Shown here: positions 52,101 to 60,289 of the stretch, piece after piece
How the letters are laid out: every line of letters begins with the position of its first letter
Numbering within the stretch: the first letter of the stretch is position 1
From: Nodosilinea sp. WJT8-NPBG4
GTDB taxonomy: Bacteria > Cyanobacteriota > Cyanobacteriia > Phormidesmidales > Phormidesmidaceae
Direction: 5' to 3'
Assembly: GCA_019359285.1 (NCBI GenBank)
Contig: JAHHHQ010000048.1
Location: 96,325-160,324 of the forward strand
Length of the DNA: 64,000 nucleotides
Notes under the pieces: generated by a model
The model's input: the letters and a program-made list of their open reading frames with translations, nothing else
What the model was told of the DNA's origin: nothing
Databases searched by the model: none
Made by a program: the position numbers and the translations under genes

Positions 52101-52200
52101 GGCCAGACAGAAAAACCAGGTTGGAAAACTCAGAGGTTGTCAGGGTCTGGGCTACTAAAGAGTGAGCCAGACCTTGGGCTTGTTCAGTAGGCAAAAACAT
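49171..52200 (-). CDS. Large membrane protein with about six tandem helical repeats
   Basis: A 1009-residue protein. Three membrane segments lie near the N-terminus (about 30-58, 92-112, 118-140) and a hairpin-like hydrophobic end (about 975-1005) closes it. From about residue 375 to 965 there are about six repeats of 95-100 residues. Each repeat contains a pattern such as QIETYLRETN, a variable part, DRDTLxxLL, then (D/S)LSExQVxxIVDQxE and a charged helix. The repeat body should form a long helical rod with coiled coils, presumably cytosolic. I recognise no named family. It is the longest unassigned protein of the block and ends at a strong hairpin. Confidence 0.88.
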   Translation of the reverse strand: MFLPTEQAQGLAHSLVAQTLTTSEFSNLVFLSGPQFFIALIAGLVMAFAFQFLLTNLTVAAGISSEVDPFEEDEAKSWGKQARSMESKVGGWMLFTVNAALFTACFLAVKLTLIQSLQLGAIVGVVIWSAYFLLLLWAGSRTVGSALSAAGSTASAGVQGVVGTVATALGGSAVNSQIVNTVEASVEAVTQQLKSELSSDMAPDRLRENVADYLKKLRLPGSELGGMNQQILDLLKNAAQPSSPENGGGNGLNLANIASEVAQAAAPGGLTSGLIRLAQSAAPEELKSGKLQDVVNQLNRTLQAQSGNGLQQQVVGQAVNALVSTVAQRVDLSDVDVEQIGQQLSSLGQQASNQASRAADRLNAPGTFSLLRTDIENYLLKSPSWYLRSENLDSGFREVLCDPNADAGLVRQQIEPLNRRYFVSVLQRRDGLDDSRINDLADQLELIRQEVLSQVRDAEEESNRHDLRQQVETYLSSAPKEALASDRIAQDFPALLADPESSYETVGNRLVQFDRDTLRQMLLSGRQDLDENEIEPLLDALEQARDRILNQSQEQWSQMQHQAGEFRGQIETYLRETNPTDLSQEQIQQNLERLVNLPESGLLVARAGLGQLDRDSLEQMLAQREDLSQEQVHHIVDQFESVRHSIVHAPQDLAGQAQDQIDRLVSQIADYLRNTNLDELDPDGIRHDLQQLLQSPQAGSSALRRRLARVDRDTLARLLSQQGLSEYQVNQAIDLVLDSARAVVKAPQRLATRARDQVQDVQTTLTEYLKNTDREELNPEAMERDLRLLLSQPREGLEQWQERLPQIDRGTLVALLTQRDDISEQQANQMIDQVEAVRYDILRQAQQVKDQVQDTVQSTAQNLVDRLRGYFDALDRPELNYDAIKRDMSTLFNDPEAGFEALTQRLGQFDRETLTALLSTRTDISEEQVNRVIDQIEAARDSALHRAQRLQEEAEKRISALKHEAKEQMKEVRKTAATAAWWLFGTAITSMATAAIAGVLAAGGFRVFS

Positions 52201-52249
52201 AATGTTTAGCTCTGATTACAGTAGGTTTGGTTGACTTTGATAAACAGGT

Positions 52250-52702
52250 TTAGCCGCGATTTCGGCTTGCCGTAGTGGCTTCGCGCGCTTTGTTGATGTC
52301 CCTATCGGGGGTAGCCGCGAAGCCAAAATAGGCGGCGGCTAGAGCCGTTAAGGCATGGAGCCAAATGTCATGGCCGAAGATGGGAATCAGGCCAAAGGTA
52401 GTCTGCAAAACCGGAATAAAACCCATGACGGCAAGCAGTCCGTAAAAGATGGCCAGACCTTTGCCGTAGGTACGCGAACCCGAATAGCTGCGGTAGGCCA
52501 GCAAACCCCAAAGGCCGATCGCCAAATGCACGATGTTGTGGAGCACGTTGATCGGGAAAAGGCCCAGCAGATAGCCATAGCCCGCCTCTACAGCCAGAGC
52601 CGGGGTAGTCTCTGGAGAGGCCACAAACGTAGGAACAAAGCCGAGCAAACCAACCAGCACATAGACAATGCCGCTGATTAAGGCAAACAGACGAACGCTC
52701 AT
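52250..52702 (-). CDS. DUF4383-family membrane protein (copy 1)
   Basis: A 150-residue protein with four hydrophobic segments and the DUF4383 core LGLFPINVLHNIVHLAIGLW followed later by TTFGLIPIFGHDIWLHALTA. Function is unknown. It is paralogous to the protein at 57902-58354 over its whole length (LFPIN.hN.VHL and TTFGL.PIFG shared). All neighbours to 58354 lie on the same strand. The two copies flank the DUF2243, 17M and PsaB genes. Confidence 0.93.
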   Translation of the reverse strand: MSVRLFALISGIVYVLVGLLGFVPTFVASPETTPALAVEAGYGYLLGLFPINVLHNIVHLAIGLWGLLAYRSYSGSRTYGKGLAIFYGLLAVMGFIPVLQTTFGLIPIFGHDIWLHALTALAAAYFGFAATPDRDINKAREATTASRNRG

Positions 52703-52868
52703 AGTGGCTCCTTTTCGGACAGATTTAGGCAGAACAAGATAGGACAGGGTAAATGTTCAGAAGACCGGCGATCGCCCTCATCCAGAGCCGCATTGGGGGA
52801 AGCAGCAGCGATCGCAGTAAATTGATCCGCTCAACCAGTAGCACTAGGGCTGCTAGGAGGAAAAATGG

Positions 52869-53378
52869 CTAAGCATCAATTTGGTTACGCGTCATGAGAA
52901 AACCTAATCCGATCAACACAAAGCCGATTAGAAAAAAGGCTGCGTCATAGACTAAATAATTAGGTCCCGGCCGGATGTGGTGCAGCCCCAGCAGAGCGTG
53001 AAAAAAGACACTGTCGAAGAGCTGGAATCCGCCCCACCCAGTCAAAATCCATCCCACAAAAGCTGAGGTGGTGAGAGGCACAATGGGAACCTGCTGCACA
53101 CCGCGCCACAGCACAGCCAAGCCAACCACGATGACCAACCACATGCCGGCGCTCAAAACTCCATCCCAAAAAACGTTGCGCTGCAAACCTACCAAAGTGT
53201 TCATTGGTACCCGGCCCGAAACCAGGTGGTGCCACTGCAACAGCATGTGCAAAACAATGGCGTCGATAAAGCCGCCCAGACCAAACCCGATCAAAAATCC
53301 GGCCACCTTAAATGACCTGACATTGATCGGAAAAGCACTGGACTTTTCTGCCGTACCTAAGGAGGGAGAGTCAATCAT
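52869..53378 (-). CDS. DUF2243-family membrane protein
   Basis: About 169 residues with four hydrophobic segments and the DUF2243 motifs GFLIGFGLGGFIDAIVLHML, QWHHLVS, GWGGFQLFDSV and HHIRPGPNYLVYD. Several His residues sit at membrane edges and could bind metal or heme, but function is unknown. The ATG at 53378 is chosen. A GTG at 53435 would add a cysteine-containing leader out of family character. It lies in the same-strand cluster with DUF4383 and PsaB. Confidence 0.9.
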   Translation of the reverse strand: MIDSPSLGTAEKSSAFPINVRSFKVAGFLIGFGLGGFIDAIVLHMLLQWHHLVSGRVPMNTLVGLQRNVFWDGVLSAGMWLVIVVGLAVLWRGVQQVPIVPLTTSAFVGWILTGWGGFQLFDSVFFHALLGLHHIRPGPNYLVYDAAFFLIGFVLIGLGFLMTRNQIDA

Positions 53379-53636
53379 GGCTAATAGTGGTAGCTCTAGC
53401 TTGCAAAACGGCCCCACCAACACCTCAGCGCACACCTGTTGCGATCGCGGCTTTGGTCTCAGTTACGACTTGTCGATGAAGGCTAATATCGCGTTAGAAA
53501 GGCTTTATCTAGGCCGTCGTTTTCAGTCTAGAAATAGGGGTTTAGTACATCCTCATTAGAAAGGAATAGATCGACGTTTAGGCGATCGCCCAACTAATCA
53601 AAAAGTCCCCAACTGGCTCTGACGCAATCGTTCTTT

Positions 53637-54221
53637 CTACTTAGAACCAACTTCAGACTGCGGCATAGGATAGACATCCCAGGTTTGAATGCTGTGCTCA
53701 GCTAAAACCGACTCAGCCTGGCTCACTTCCTCCTGGCTGCCATCGACAATCACCAAAAAATCTCCGCCAATTAGGCGATCGCTAAAGGCTCCAGCCTGGT
53801 CTTCGGGAACGCCCAGGGAACGCAACCCAGCCTTGAGGTTTGTCGTCGCCAAGGCCCCTGCTCCTTGTCCAGCAGCCAACGTAGCCAAAGCCACACCAAC
53901 GGAGCCTGCCGCTATCACCGCGCCCGCCCCAGGGATCATTCCCAGACCAGTCAGTCCGCCCAGCAAACCACCCCAAAATCCCCATGTCAAGGCATTTTGC
54001 GGCAATCGTTTAGAGTCGTTGATATCTTGCCCTTCGACCTCAGAGCCTGTCTTAGCGCCCCCCGCCACCACATCGTCTGCCAACTGCTTGGCCAGAATTG
54101 AGATCTGCCCCATCGGAAAGCCGGATGATTCTAATGCTCGAATAGCTTGCTCGGCCTGCTCCTCCTTAGGGAAAAAACCGATGCCTCTGTGGGTACGTTG
54201 CTCTGTCATTTGGTCTGTCAT
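53637..54221 (-). CDS. General-stress 17M-like protein with glycine-zipper core
   Basis: A 194-residue protein. Residues about 10-60 match the 17M-like/flavin-free stress domain (GIGFFPKEEQAEQAIRALES; GQISILAK). Residues about 80-125 form a Gly/Ala-rich hydrophobic stretch (GFWGGLLGGLTGLGMIPGAG) that probably inserts into a membrane. The C-terminal part returns to the first fold (DFLVIVDGSQEEVSQAESVL). Relatives are induced by stress and may sense or protect membranes. It is 217 bases from the psaB-type gene and on the same strand. Confidence 0.82.
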   Translation of the reverse strand: MTDQMTEQRTHRGIGFFPKEEQAEQAIRALESSGFPMGQISILAKQLADDVVAGGAKTGSEVEGQDINDSKRLPQNALTWGFWGGLLGGLTGLGMIPGAGAVIAAGSVGVALATLAAGQGAGALATTNLKAGLRSLGVPEDQAGAFSDRLIGGDFLVIVDGSQEEVSQAESVLAEHSIQTWDVYPMPQSEVGSK

Positions 54222-54334
54222 GGTGTCTCCTTATTGGCCCTATTCAAGGCTGTTGCAGTAACGCTTTTATCCATGCTTTACCTTTCCAGAGCAATCCTCA
54301 ACGGTCAAAGGTCGTAACCTAATTTTTGACGTCA

Positions 54335-54367
54335 TAAAAAAGCGCAGCTAGTCCCTTCTAGCTGCGC
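54335..54367 (-). terminator. Rho-independent terminator of the psaB-type gene
   Basis: A 10-bp perfect stem GCGCAGCTAG (54342-54351) with 54358-54367 has a 6-base loop. On the minus strand it is followed by seven T (54341-54335). It lies about 70 bases after the stop codon, so the psaB-type transcript probably ends here. Confidence 0.9.
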
Positions 54368-54438
54368 GATTTCTCACGATTAAGTTTTATGATTCATGGC
54401 AACTTTACGTGAGAAAGACTGAAATTCGGTAGCCGACG

Positions 54439-56643
54439 TCAGCCAAACCGTGAGGCTGTACTGGCAATTAAAAAGGCAGCGTAGGTGAGAACATAACCCA
54501 CGGTGAAATGGGCTACCCCGACTAACCATCCCTGCACAATCGACATAGCAACGGGCTTGTCTTTCCAACGCACCAGGTTGGCCAGGGGAGTGCGTTCGTG
54601 AGCCCACACCAGGGTTTCAATTAGCTCCTGCCAGTAGCCCCGCCAGGAGATCAGGAACATAAACCCGGTGGCCCAGACTAGGTGCCCAAACAGAAACATC
54701 CAGGACCAAACGGCTATATCGTTCATGCCGTAGGGGTTGTAGCCGTTGATCACCTGCGCCGAGTTAAGCCACAGATAATCTCGAAACCAGCCCATCAAAT
54801 AGGTTGAGTTTTCGTTGAACTGCGCTATGTTGCCCGACCACAGGGCCAGATGTTTCCAGTGCCAGTAGAAGGTGACCCAGCCCAGGGTATTGAGCATCCA
54901 GAACATCGCTAGGAAGAAGGATTGCTGCCAGCCAGACGTTTGGCAAGTACCGCCCCGACCCGGCCCATCGCAGGGAAAGCTAAAGCCAAAGTCTTTTTTG
55001 TCAGGCATGAGCTTGGTACCCCGAGCATCGAGGGCACCCTTGACGCAAATTAAGGTAGTGGTGTGCAGACCGAGAGCGATCGCATGGTGCACTAAAAAGT
55101 CTCCGGGGCCGATGGTCAAAAACAGCGAGTTTTTGGTGTTGTTGATAGCGTCGAGCCAGCCCGGCAGGTAAAGGGCATTGGCGGTTTGAGTCGCGCTGTC
55201 AGGGTTAGACAACAGCGTGTTCATGCCGTACAGCAACTTTCCGTGAGAAGCCTGAATCCACTGAGCAAAGACCGGCTCAACTAAAATTTGCTTTTCGGGG
55301 GTGCCAAAGGCAACCACCACGTCGTTGTGCACGTACAGACCCAGGGTGTGGAATCCCAAGAACAGCGACACCCAGCTCAGGTGCGAAATAATTGCTTCCT
55401 TATGCTCGATTAACCGGGCCAGCACGTTGTTACGGTTGGCCTCAGGATCGTAGTCACGCACCCAGAAAATGGCCGCGTGGGCAAAGGCTCCTACCATCAA
55501 AAAGCCAGCAATGTACTGGTGATGGGTATAGAGTGCCGCCTGGGTAGTGTAGTCTTTGGCCATAAAGGCGTAGGGCGGCATCGAGTACTGGTGCTGGGCC
55601 ACCAGCGAGGTCACGGTGCCTAACGCTGCCAAAGCCAAAGAAAGCTGAAAGTGTAGAGAATTGTTGATGGTGTCATAGAGACCCCGGTGCCCTTCACCGA
55701 GCGCACCATTGGGGGGCGTGTGGGCATAGAGAATCTCTTTAATGCTGTGGCCAATACCCCAGTTGGTGCGGTACATATGCCCGGCAATGATGAAGATGAC
55801 CGCGATCGCCAGGTGGTGATGGGCCATATCCGTCAGCCACAGCGACTCAGTTTGGGGATGAAAACCACCCAGGAAGGTCAAGATCGCTGTCCCCGAACCC
55901 TGGGCGGTGCCAAACAAATGGTCTGCCGTGTCAGGATTTTGGGCATAGGCGGCCCAATCGCCGCTAAAAAAGGCTTTCAACCCAGCGGGGTGAGGGGGCG
56001 TGGTGAGAAAGTTATTCCAGCCCACGTGCTGCCCGCGCGACTCAGGAATGGCCACATGAATCAAGTGCCCGGCCCAGGCCAGAGAACTCACCCCAAACAA
56101 CCCGGCTAAATGGTGGTTTAGGCGCGATTCGGCATTCTTAAACCAGGACAGGCTAGGGCGAAACCTGGGTTGTAGGTGTAGCCATCCAGCAAACAAAAAC
56201 AGAGCGGCTAGCAGCAGCAAAAACACCGCCCCCATGTAGAGGTCGTTATTCGTGCGCATGCCGATGGTGTACCACCAGTGATACACCCCTGAATATGCCA
56301 CGTTGACCGGGTTGACGGCCCCTTCGCGGGTGAACGCATCCACCGCCGCTTGACCAAAATGGGGATCCCAAATCGCATGGGCGATCGGATGAATATGAAG
56401 CGGATCTTTAATCCACTGTTCAAAATTACCTTGCCAGGCAACGTGGAATAAGTTGCCAGAGGTCCACAGAAAAATGATCGCCACATGGCCAAAGTGGGAG
56501 GCAAAGATCTTTTGATGCAGCGCCTCCTCGGTCATGCCATCGTGGCTTTCAAAGTCGTGGGCCGTCGCAATCCCGTACCAGAGCCGACGCGTGGTCGGGT
56601 CCTGGGCCAGGTCCTGGCTAAATTTCGGAAATTTAGTGGCCAT
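54439..56643 (-). CDS. psaB: Orphan photosystem I core protein PsaB paralogue
   Basis: A 734-residue full-length PsaB-type chlorophyll protein: 11 membrane helices expected, N-terminus [20 protein letters not shown], both FX-cluster cysteines in [13 protein letters not shown]700-region helix [20 protein letters not shown] with the His and the Met ligand of A0, and ending ASTASRFG. No psaA lies beside it, unlike the usual psaAB operon, so it is a second copy like the separate psaB2 of some Nostoc strains. It differs where it can matter: Gln-Thr-Ser-Gly follows the second FX Cys (PsaB usually has Asp-Ile-Ser-Ala; Gln is PsaA-like), and SIVQGWLVG replaces SIVQARLVG. AGGAAAG precedes the ATG. It has its own terminator. 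Confidence 0.95.
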   Translation of the reverse strand: MATKFPKFSQDLAQDPTTRRLWYGIATAHDFESHDGMTEEALHQKIFASHFGHVAIIFLWTSGNLFHVAWQGNFEQWIKDPLHIHPIAHAIWDPHFGQAAVDAFTREGAVNPVNVAYSGVYHWWYTIGMRTNNDLYMGAVFLLLLAALFLFAGWLHLQPRFRPSLSWFKNAESRLNHHLAGLFGVSSLAWAGHLIHVAIPESRGQHVGWNNFLTTPPHPAGLKAFFSGDWAAYAQNPDTADHLFGTAQGSGTAILTFLGGFHPQTESLWLTDMAHHHLAIAVIFIIAGHMYRTNWGIGHSIKEILYAHTPPNGALGEGHRGLYDTINNSLHFQLSLALAALGTVTSLVAQHQYSMPPYAFMAKDYTTQAALYTHHQYIAGFLMVGAFAHAAIFWVRDYDPEANRNNVLARLIEHKEAIISHLSWVSLFLGFHTLGLYVHNDVVVAFGTPEKQILVEPVFAQWIQASHGKLLYGMNTLLSNPDSATQTANALYLPGWLDAINNTKNSLFLTIGPGDFLVHHAIALGLHTTTLICVKGALDARGTKLMPDKKDFGFSFPCDGPGRGGTCQTSGWQQSFFLAMFWMLNTLGWVTFYWHWKHLALWSGNIAQFNENSTYLMGWFRDYLWLNSAQVINGYNPYGMNDIAVWSWMFLFGHLVWATGFMFLISWRGYWQELIETLVWAHERTPLANLVRWKDKPVAMSIVQGWLVGVAHFTVGYVLTYAAFLIASTASRFG

Positions 56644-57634
56644 GGTCTTTCCTAATCGTTAGTTGAGTCTGGATTGTGCACGTAGGGAAATTGAAGCTGG
56701 GAGCGTTGGGATAGGCCGTTACCGCATCTCATCTCAGTAAAGAGCTTCAGCAAAGAGCCAGCAATTGACGCTGCTATGGGTGGGTTGTAGCGTTGGCTCA
56801 CCCTCCCGCCGGGATTAGCTTAGGTGCGTCATGCTGGGCAATGGCGTACCTACGAGAATCAGCATCGCTAACTTGGATACGGCAGCTCTGTTTCGAAAAA
56901 TAAATGCGTTTAACCCTGTAGAACTCAGATAAAACGGTTACCCATTAAGGGAGACTTTAGGGAGCAGATTAGGGGCCTACATCTCTCGAAAGGATGAGGG
57001 AAAATGGCAATTAGGGGTAAAAAATAAAAAAATTACATCATGCCTCAAACAGGGATTTCAGGCCTCGACTACACGCCGAATAATTTGTCTAGATAGAATA
57101 ATTTGGCTTAACATTTTGCAAAAACAAGCTCTCCACAGCTTCGAAAAAGTGGGGTTATAATTCGCTCAGAGAAAACTTATGGATTGAACTTGGGTATTTA
57201 GTTCTCTCTTTCGACTACAGGGCGATCGCGCTTATTTGGGTAGGGCTGTTTATTGGCACAACAACAATCCATCCGAGCCGAGCGCCTGGCTCAGAGTTTA
57301 GGATGACGCTGGGGTTTGTCCAAAAAATCGCTGCTCAGGGTTAAGTTCCGCGGGTGCTCTATCCGAGTCAGGGAGAATTTGCCCCAGCCCAATGGTCCCA
57401 GTCCTGGCAACAGGCGGGGATCATCCAATTTCTGAACCGTTCGCAGTGCCGTTCTCCCTGAGCTTCGTGGCTAAAATAGCGATCGCCGTCCTGTTCAGGA
57501 AATGCATCAGCCCTTTGTAGAGATTAGGGCCAAGCTGCACCGGCATGTTGGCAGCGGTGGGATCCTGTCGTCAGCAATGAGGTTATCAAAGCTAGCCAGA
57601 ATTGCTCGCAGCACTGCAACGCTGGCTAAATATT

Positions 57635-57669
57635 GTGGAGATCACTGGTTCGAGTCCAGTTACATCCAT
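57635..57669 (+). pseudogene. tRNA-Val 3' fragment (attachment-site-like)
   Basis: The 35 bases GTGGAGATCACTGGTTCGAG (continuing TCCAGTTACATCCAT) match the 3' end of tRNA-Val(GAC) at 31158-31192 with 3 differences. They include the whole T-arm and the acceptor 3' strand. The preceding 38 bases do not form the 5' half of a tRNA. Such fragments are left by elements that insert into tRNA genes. Confidence 0.85.
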
Positions 57670-57780
57670 CTTTTAAAGATGCTTGCGCAAGCCAAACTTG
57701 CTTGATCGAATAGAACCTAAGAGAGGTGAGCTTAGAAAACTAGCACTTAGCTAAGCTAATTGTGACAAGCTCGAATAGCT

Positions 57781-57841
57781 AGGGTTCAAGGTCTACAGTG
57801 TACGGTTCAAAACCAGTCGTGAACCTGAAACCTTGAACCCT
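57781..57841 (-). terminator. Inverted repeat downstream of the second DUF4383 gene
   Basis: AGGGTTCAAGG (57781-57791) pairs exactly with 57831-57841, with further TTGAACCCT/GAACCCT short repeats beside it. It is 60 bases past the DUF4383 stop codon on the minus strand. No clear T run, so terminator function is tentative. Confidence 0.4.
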
Positions 57842-57901
57842 GAACCCTCAAAACCTATGATTCCTGGCCTAACATTTACTAGGCCTACCACTCCTAGATA
57901 A

Positions 57902-58354
57902 CTAAACGCTGATGCTGGTTTCTTTGTCGGGTGCAACAAACCCAAAATAGCCCGCTATCAACGCCGTTACAGCGTTGAACCAAACGTTGTTGCCAAAAAT
58001 CGGCATTAGGCCAAACGTGGTGTGAGCCACGGGCACCAAACCCATAATGGCAATCAATACATAGGAAATCGCAAAGAACCGATTGAAAAGACGGGCACCA
58101 CCCACCGTGGTAGAAGCCGAAATCCCAAAGATGCCCACCGATAGGTGAACCAGGTTGTGCATCAAATTAATTGGGAAAAGGCCAAAAAGATAGCCAAAAC
58201 CCTGCGCATAGGTGTCTCCCAGATCAATCGGCAGGGGGGCAGCGCCAGCGACCTCCGAGGAAGGAAGCGATACAAGCGTTGGAATAAATCCAGCCAGACC
58301 CAAGGCCGTAAATAGAATGCCTAAAACTAGTGCACAGTTGCGTTCTCTCATCAT
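57902..58354 (-). CDS. DUF4383-family membrane protein (copy 2)
   Basis: A 150-residue protein with four hydrophobic segments and the DUF4383 core LFGLFPINLMHNLVHLSVGI and TTFGLMPIFGNNVWFNAVTA. It is a paralogue of copy 1 (52250-52702). Two ATG codons stand in tandem (58354 and 58351), and AGGAG lies five bases before the first. The function of the family is unknown. It lies upstream of the psaB-type gene on the same strand but 1.26 kb away, beyond the tRNA remnant. Confidence 0.92.
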   Translation of the reverse strand: MMRERNCALVLGILFTALGLAGFIPTLVSLPSSEVAGAAPLPIDLGDTYAQGFGYLFGLFPINLMHNLVHLSVGIFGISASTTVGGARLFNRFFAISYVLIAIMGLVPVAHTTFGLMPIFGNNVWFNAVTALIAGYFGFVAPDKETSISV

Positions 58355-58672
58355 TAAGCTCCTTTGATTGATTTTGCCGCTCTTAACTAAGAGTGTTCCA
58401 CCAAATACTTGTTCAAGATTCTGCTGGACCAGACCAAGGGCCGAGCCCTATGGTTGATCAGAATAGTTTTGGGTGGAATACTCCAAAACACCCGCTCTAC
58501 AAGGAGAAGGAACCCTGTGAGCAACGTTCTGACTTCAAAGTAAATAAACCCGTCAAGCAGGTAATCAACCAGAATATAGAGATGCCATACAGCATGAAGC
58601 CATTACCTAACAAGGCTTCATGCAGCATCTCGGCTTAACCTGGCTATGGTGTAGATAGCGTCTCCAACTGTC
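58355..58672. other. Divergent intergenic region, DUF4383 copy 2 and arfB
   Basis: About 320 bases. It should hold promoters for both flanking genes. A plus-strand frame at 58393-58638 has no ribosome-binding site and a non-coding look. I see nothing else to report. Confidence 0.4.
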
Positions 58673-59086
58673 ATGCTGCAAATTACCAACCGCACTGCCA
58701 TTCCGCTGAGCGAAATTGAGCTGAGCGCCGTCCGCTCCCAGGGGGCGGGGGGCCAAAACGTTAACAAAGTTGCTACTGCCATTCACCTGCGGTTTGACAT
58801 CAATGCATCTTCTCTATCGCCCCTTTATAAAGAACGTCTGCTCAACCTCAACGACAGCCGCATCACCAAAGAGGGAGTTGTCATCATAAAAGCCCAGCAG
58901 CATCGCACCCAAGAGCAAAACCGAGAAGATGCCCTCGATCGCCTCAAACTCTTAGTCAAAAGCGTCACTGTTACGCCTAAAAAGCGCAAACCCACCAAAC
59001 CCTCAAAAACTGCCAAGAGAAAGCGCCTCGACAGCAAAGCAAAGCGCGGGCAGATTAAATCTCTGCGGGGTAACGTGCGCGACTGA
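58673..59086 (+). CDS. arfB: Ribosome-rescue peptidyl-tRNA hydrolase ArfB
   Basis: A 137-residue protein with the release-factor GGQ motif in RSQGAGGQNVNKVATA near residue 27 and a long Lys/Arg-rich C-terminal tail (KKRKPTKPSKTAKRKRLDSK) that in ArfB/YaeJ enters the empty mRNA channel. It frees stalled ribosomes that lack a stop codon. The length fits the family. Downstream bioY follows on the same strand after 80 bases. Confidence 0.94.
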   Translation: MLQITNRTAIPLSEIELSAVRSQGAGGQNVNKVATAIHLRFDINASSLSPLYKERLLNLNDSRITKEGVVIIKAQQHRTQEQNREDALDRLKLLVKSVTVTPKKRKPTKPSKTAKRKRLDSKAKRGQIKSLRGNVRD

Positions 59087-59166
59087 GATGCCTTTTTTCC
59101 TGCCTAATAGCGGGCAAAAATCTTTCTATGAACCCGTGCCCAGCCTGACAAACCCTGCTAATGTGA

Positions 59167-59805
59167 ATGTCTGAATTCTGCCGCCAACGGGTGAAGACAT
59201 CGCCAGTGCTAGCACCATTTGAACTACTGTGGGCTCTGATTGGGTTGGTTCTCACCATTGTGGCCACCTGGATGGAAGCCTTTACCCTCAACGCTCCCTG
59301 GACCTGGGGGCAGTCTGGTATGGCGCTGCTGTCGCTAGGGGTGAGCTTTCAGGTAGGGGCCGTGCTGTTAACCGGCTGTGTAGGGGGCAAAAACGCGGCG
59401 GCACTGTCGCAGGTTGCTTACCTAGTGCTGGGGCTGGCGCTGTTTCGGGTGTTTGAGTTTCCAGTATTTACTCAGGGGGGCGGGCTGAGCTACGTGCGCG
59501 AGCCGGGCTTTGGCTATCTAATTGGCTTTGTGCCGGCTGGGTGGGTGTGCGGCTACCTGGCCTTTCAAAACCCGCCCAAGCTAGAGACCTTGGCACTAAG
59601 CTGCCTCAGCGGGTTGGGCATCATCCACGGGCTGGGCATCATTTACTTGACTATCGCCTCCCTGTTAGGCTGGTTGCAGACTGTATCGGCCTCCTACTGG
59701 GAGCTGCTGGTGGGATATTCTATTTTGCCAATGCCGGGCCATCTGGTGATAGTGTGTGCGGTGGCAGTGCTGTCGCTGGTGCTGCGACAGCTGTTGTTTT
59801 ACTAG
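59167..59805 (+). CDS. bioY: BioY-type biotin transporter S-component
   Basis: A 212-residue protein with about six hydrophobic segments. Motifs GGKNAAALSQVAYLVLGLAL, FPVFTQGGGLSYV and PGFGYLIGFVPAGWVCGYLA match BioY, the biotin-binding membrane subunit of ECF transporters. No ECF ATPase or T-subunit gene is adjacent, which is usual in cyanobacteria, where BioY may work alone or share a module. Only four bases separate it from lspA, so the two are cotranscribed. Confidence 0.82.
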   Translation: MSEFCRQRVKTSPVLAPFELLWALIGLVLTIVATWMEAFTLNAPWTWGQSGMALLSLGVSFQVGAVLLTGCVGGKNAAALSQVAYLVLGLALFRVFEFPVFTQGGGLSYVREPGFGYLIGFVPAGWVCGYLAFQNPPKLETLALSCLSGLGIIHGLGIIYLTIASLLGWLQTVSASYWELLVGYSILPMPGHLVIVCAVAVLSLVLRQLLFY

Positions 59806-59809
59806 GCCC

Positions 59810-60289
59810 ATGAGAGTGCGCAATCGTTGGTTCTGGATCGCCGCTGGGGTTGGGCTAGCCCTCGATCAGCTCACTAAGTTTTGGGTAGCACAAACCTTTG
59901 AACTTACCACCCCACCCGACTCACTGCCAATCTGGCCAGGGGTGTTTTACTTTACCTATGTAACCAACAGCGGGGCCGCCTTTAGCCTGTTTAGCAACAA
60001 CGGTGAGTGGCTTAAGTGGCTCTCGATGGCGGTAAGTTTGGGCCTCATTGCCTTGGGTTTAAAGGCACGATTGCCCAACCGCTGGGAGCAGGTGGGCTAC
60101 GGGCTGATTCTCAGTGGAGCGTTGGGCAATGGCATCGATCGCCTCCTGTCTGGCGAAGTCATTGACTTCTTAGACTTTCGGCTGATTCGCTTCCCGATCT
60201 TTAACGTGGCCGACGTGTGCATCAACATCGGCATTATCTGCCTGCTGGTAGCCGCCCTGAAGGAGCCGCCGAAGCGGGGTGAGGGGTAG
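59810..60289 (+). CDS. lspA: Lipoprotein signal peptidase (signal peptidase II)
   Basis: A 159-residue membrane aspartyl protease that removes lipoprotein signal peptides. Four hydrophobic segments are present, with FTYVTNSGAAFSLF, ALGNGIDRLLSGEVIDFLDF (first catalytic Asp) and FPIFNVADVCINIG (second catalytic Asp). The ATG at 59810, four bases after the bioY stop, is chosen over an upstream frame with an odd Cys-rich leader. Overlapping or close bioY-lspA pairs are common in cyanobacteria. Confidence 0.95.
   Translation: MRVRNRWFWIAAGVGLALDQLTKFWVAQTFELTTPPDSLPIWPGVFYFTYVTNSGAAFSLFSNNGEWLKWLSMAVSLGLIALGLKARLPNRWEQVGYGLILSGALGNGIDRLLSGEVIDFLDFRLIRFPIFNVADVCINIGIICLLVAALKEPPKRGEG

Larger units (their letters stand above)
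56644..57901. other. 1.26-kb leader and spacer with tRNA remnant
   Basis: Upstream of the psaB-type gene. It should hold its promoter, but I find no sure box. It contains a decayed plus-strand frame near 57345-57460 (VLYPSQGEFAPAQWSQSWQQ onwards) with weak resemblance to the end of IS3-type transposases, the tRNA-Val remnant (57635-57669), and an inverted repeat at 57781-57841. No intact gene. Confidence 0.5.

Noticed and set aside
54439..56643. Far-red photoacclimation (FaRLiP) gene cluster
   Set aside because: FaRLiP clusters carry psaA2, psaL2, psbA and apc paralogues together with rfpABC. Only a psaB-type gene is present here.
57345..57460. IS3-type transposase fragment (PSQGEFAPAQWSQSWQQAGI)
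   Set aside because: The resemblance is short, with no DDE context and a stop on each side. It is kept only as a remark in the intergenic entry.
57596..57669. A second complete tRNA gene
   Set aside because: Only the T-arm and acceptor 3' strand are present. The bases where the acceptor 5' strand and D-arm should be do not pair or match.
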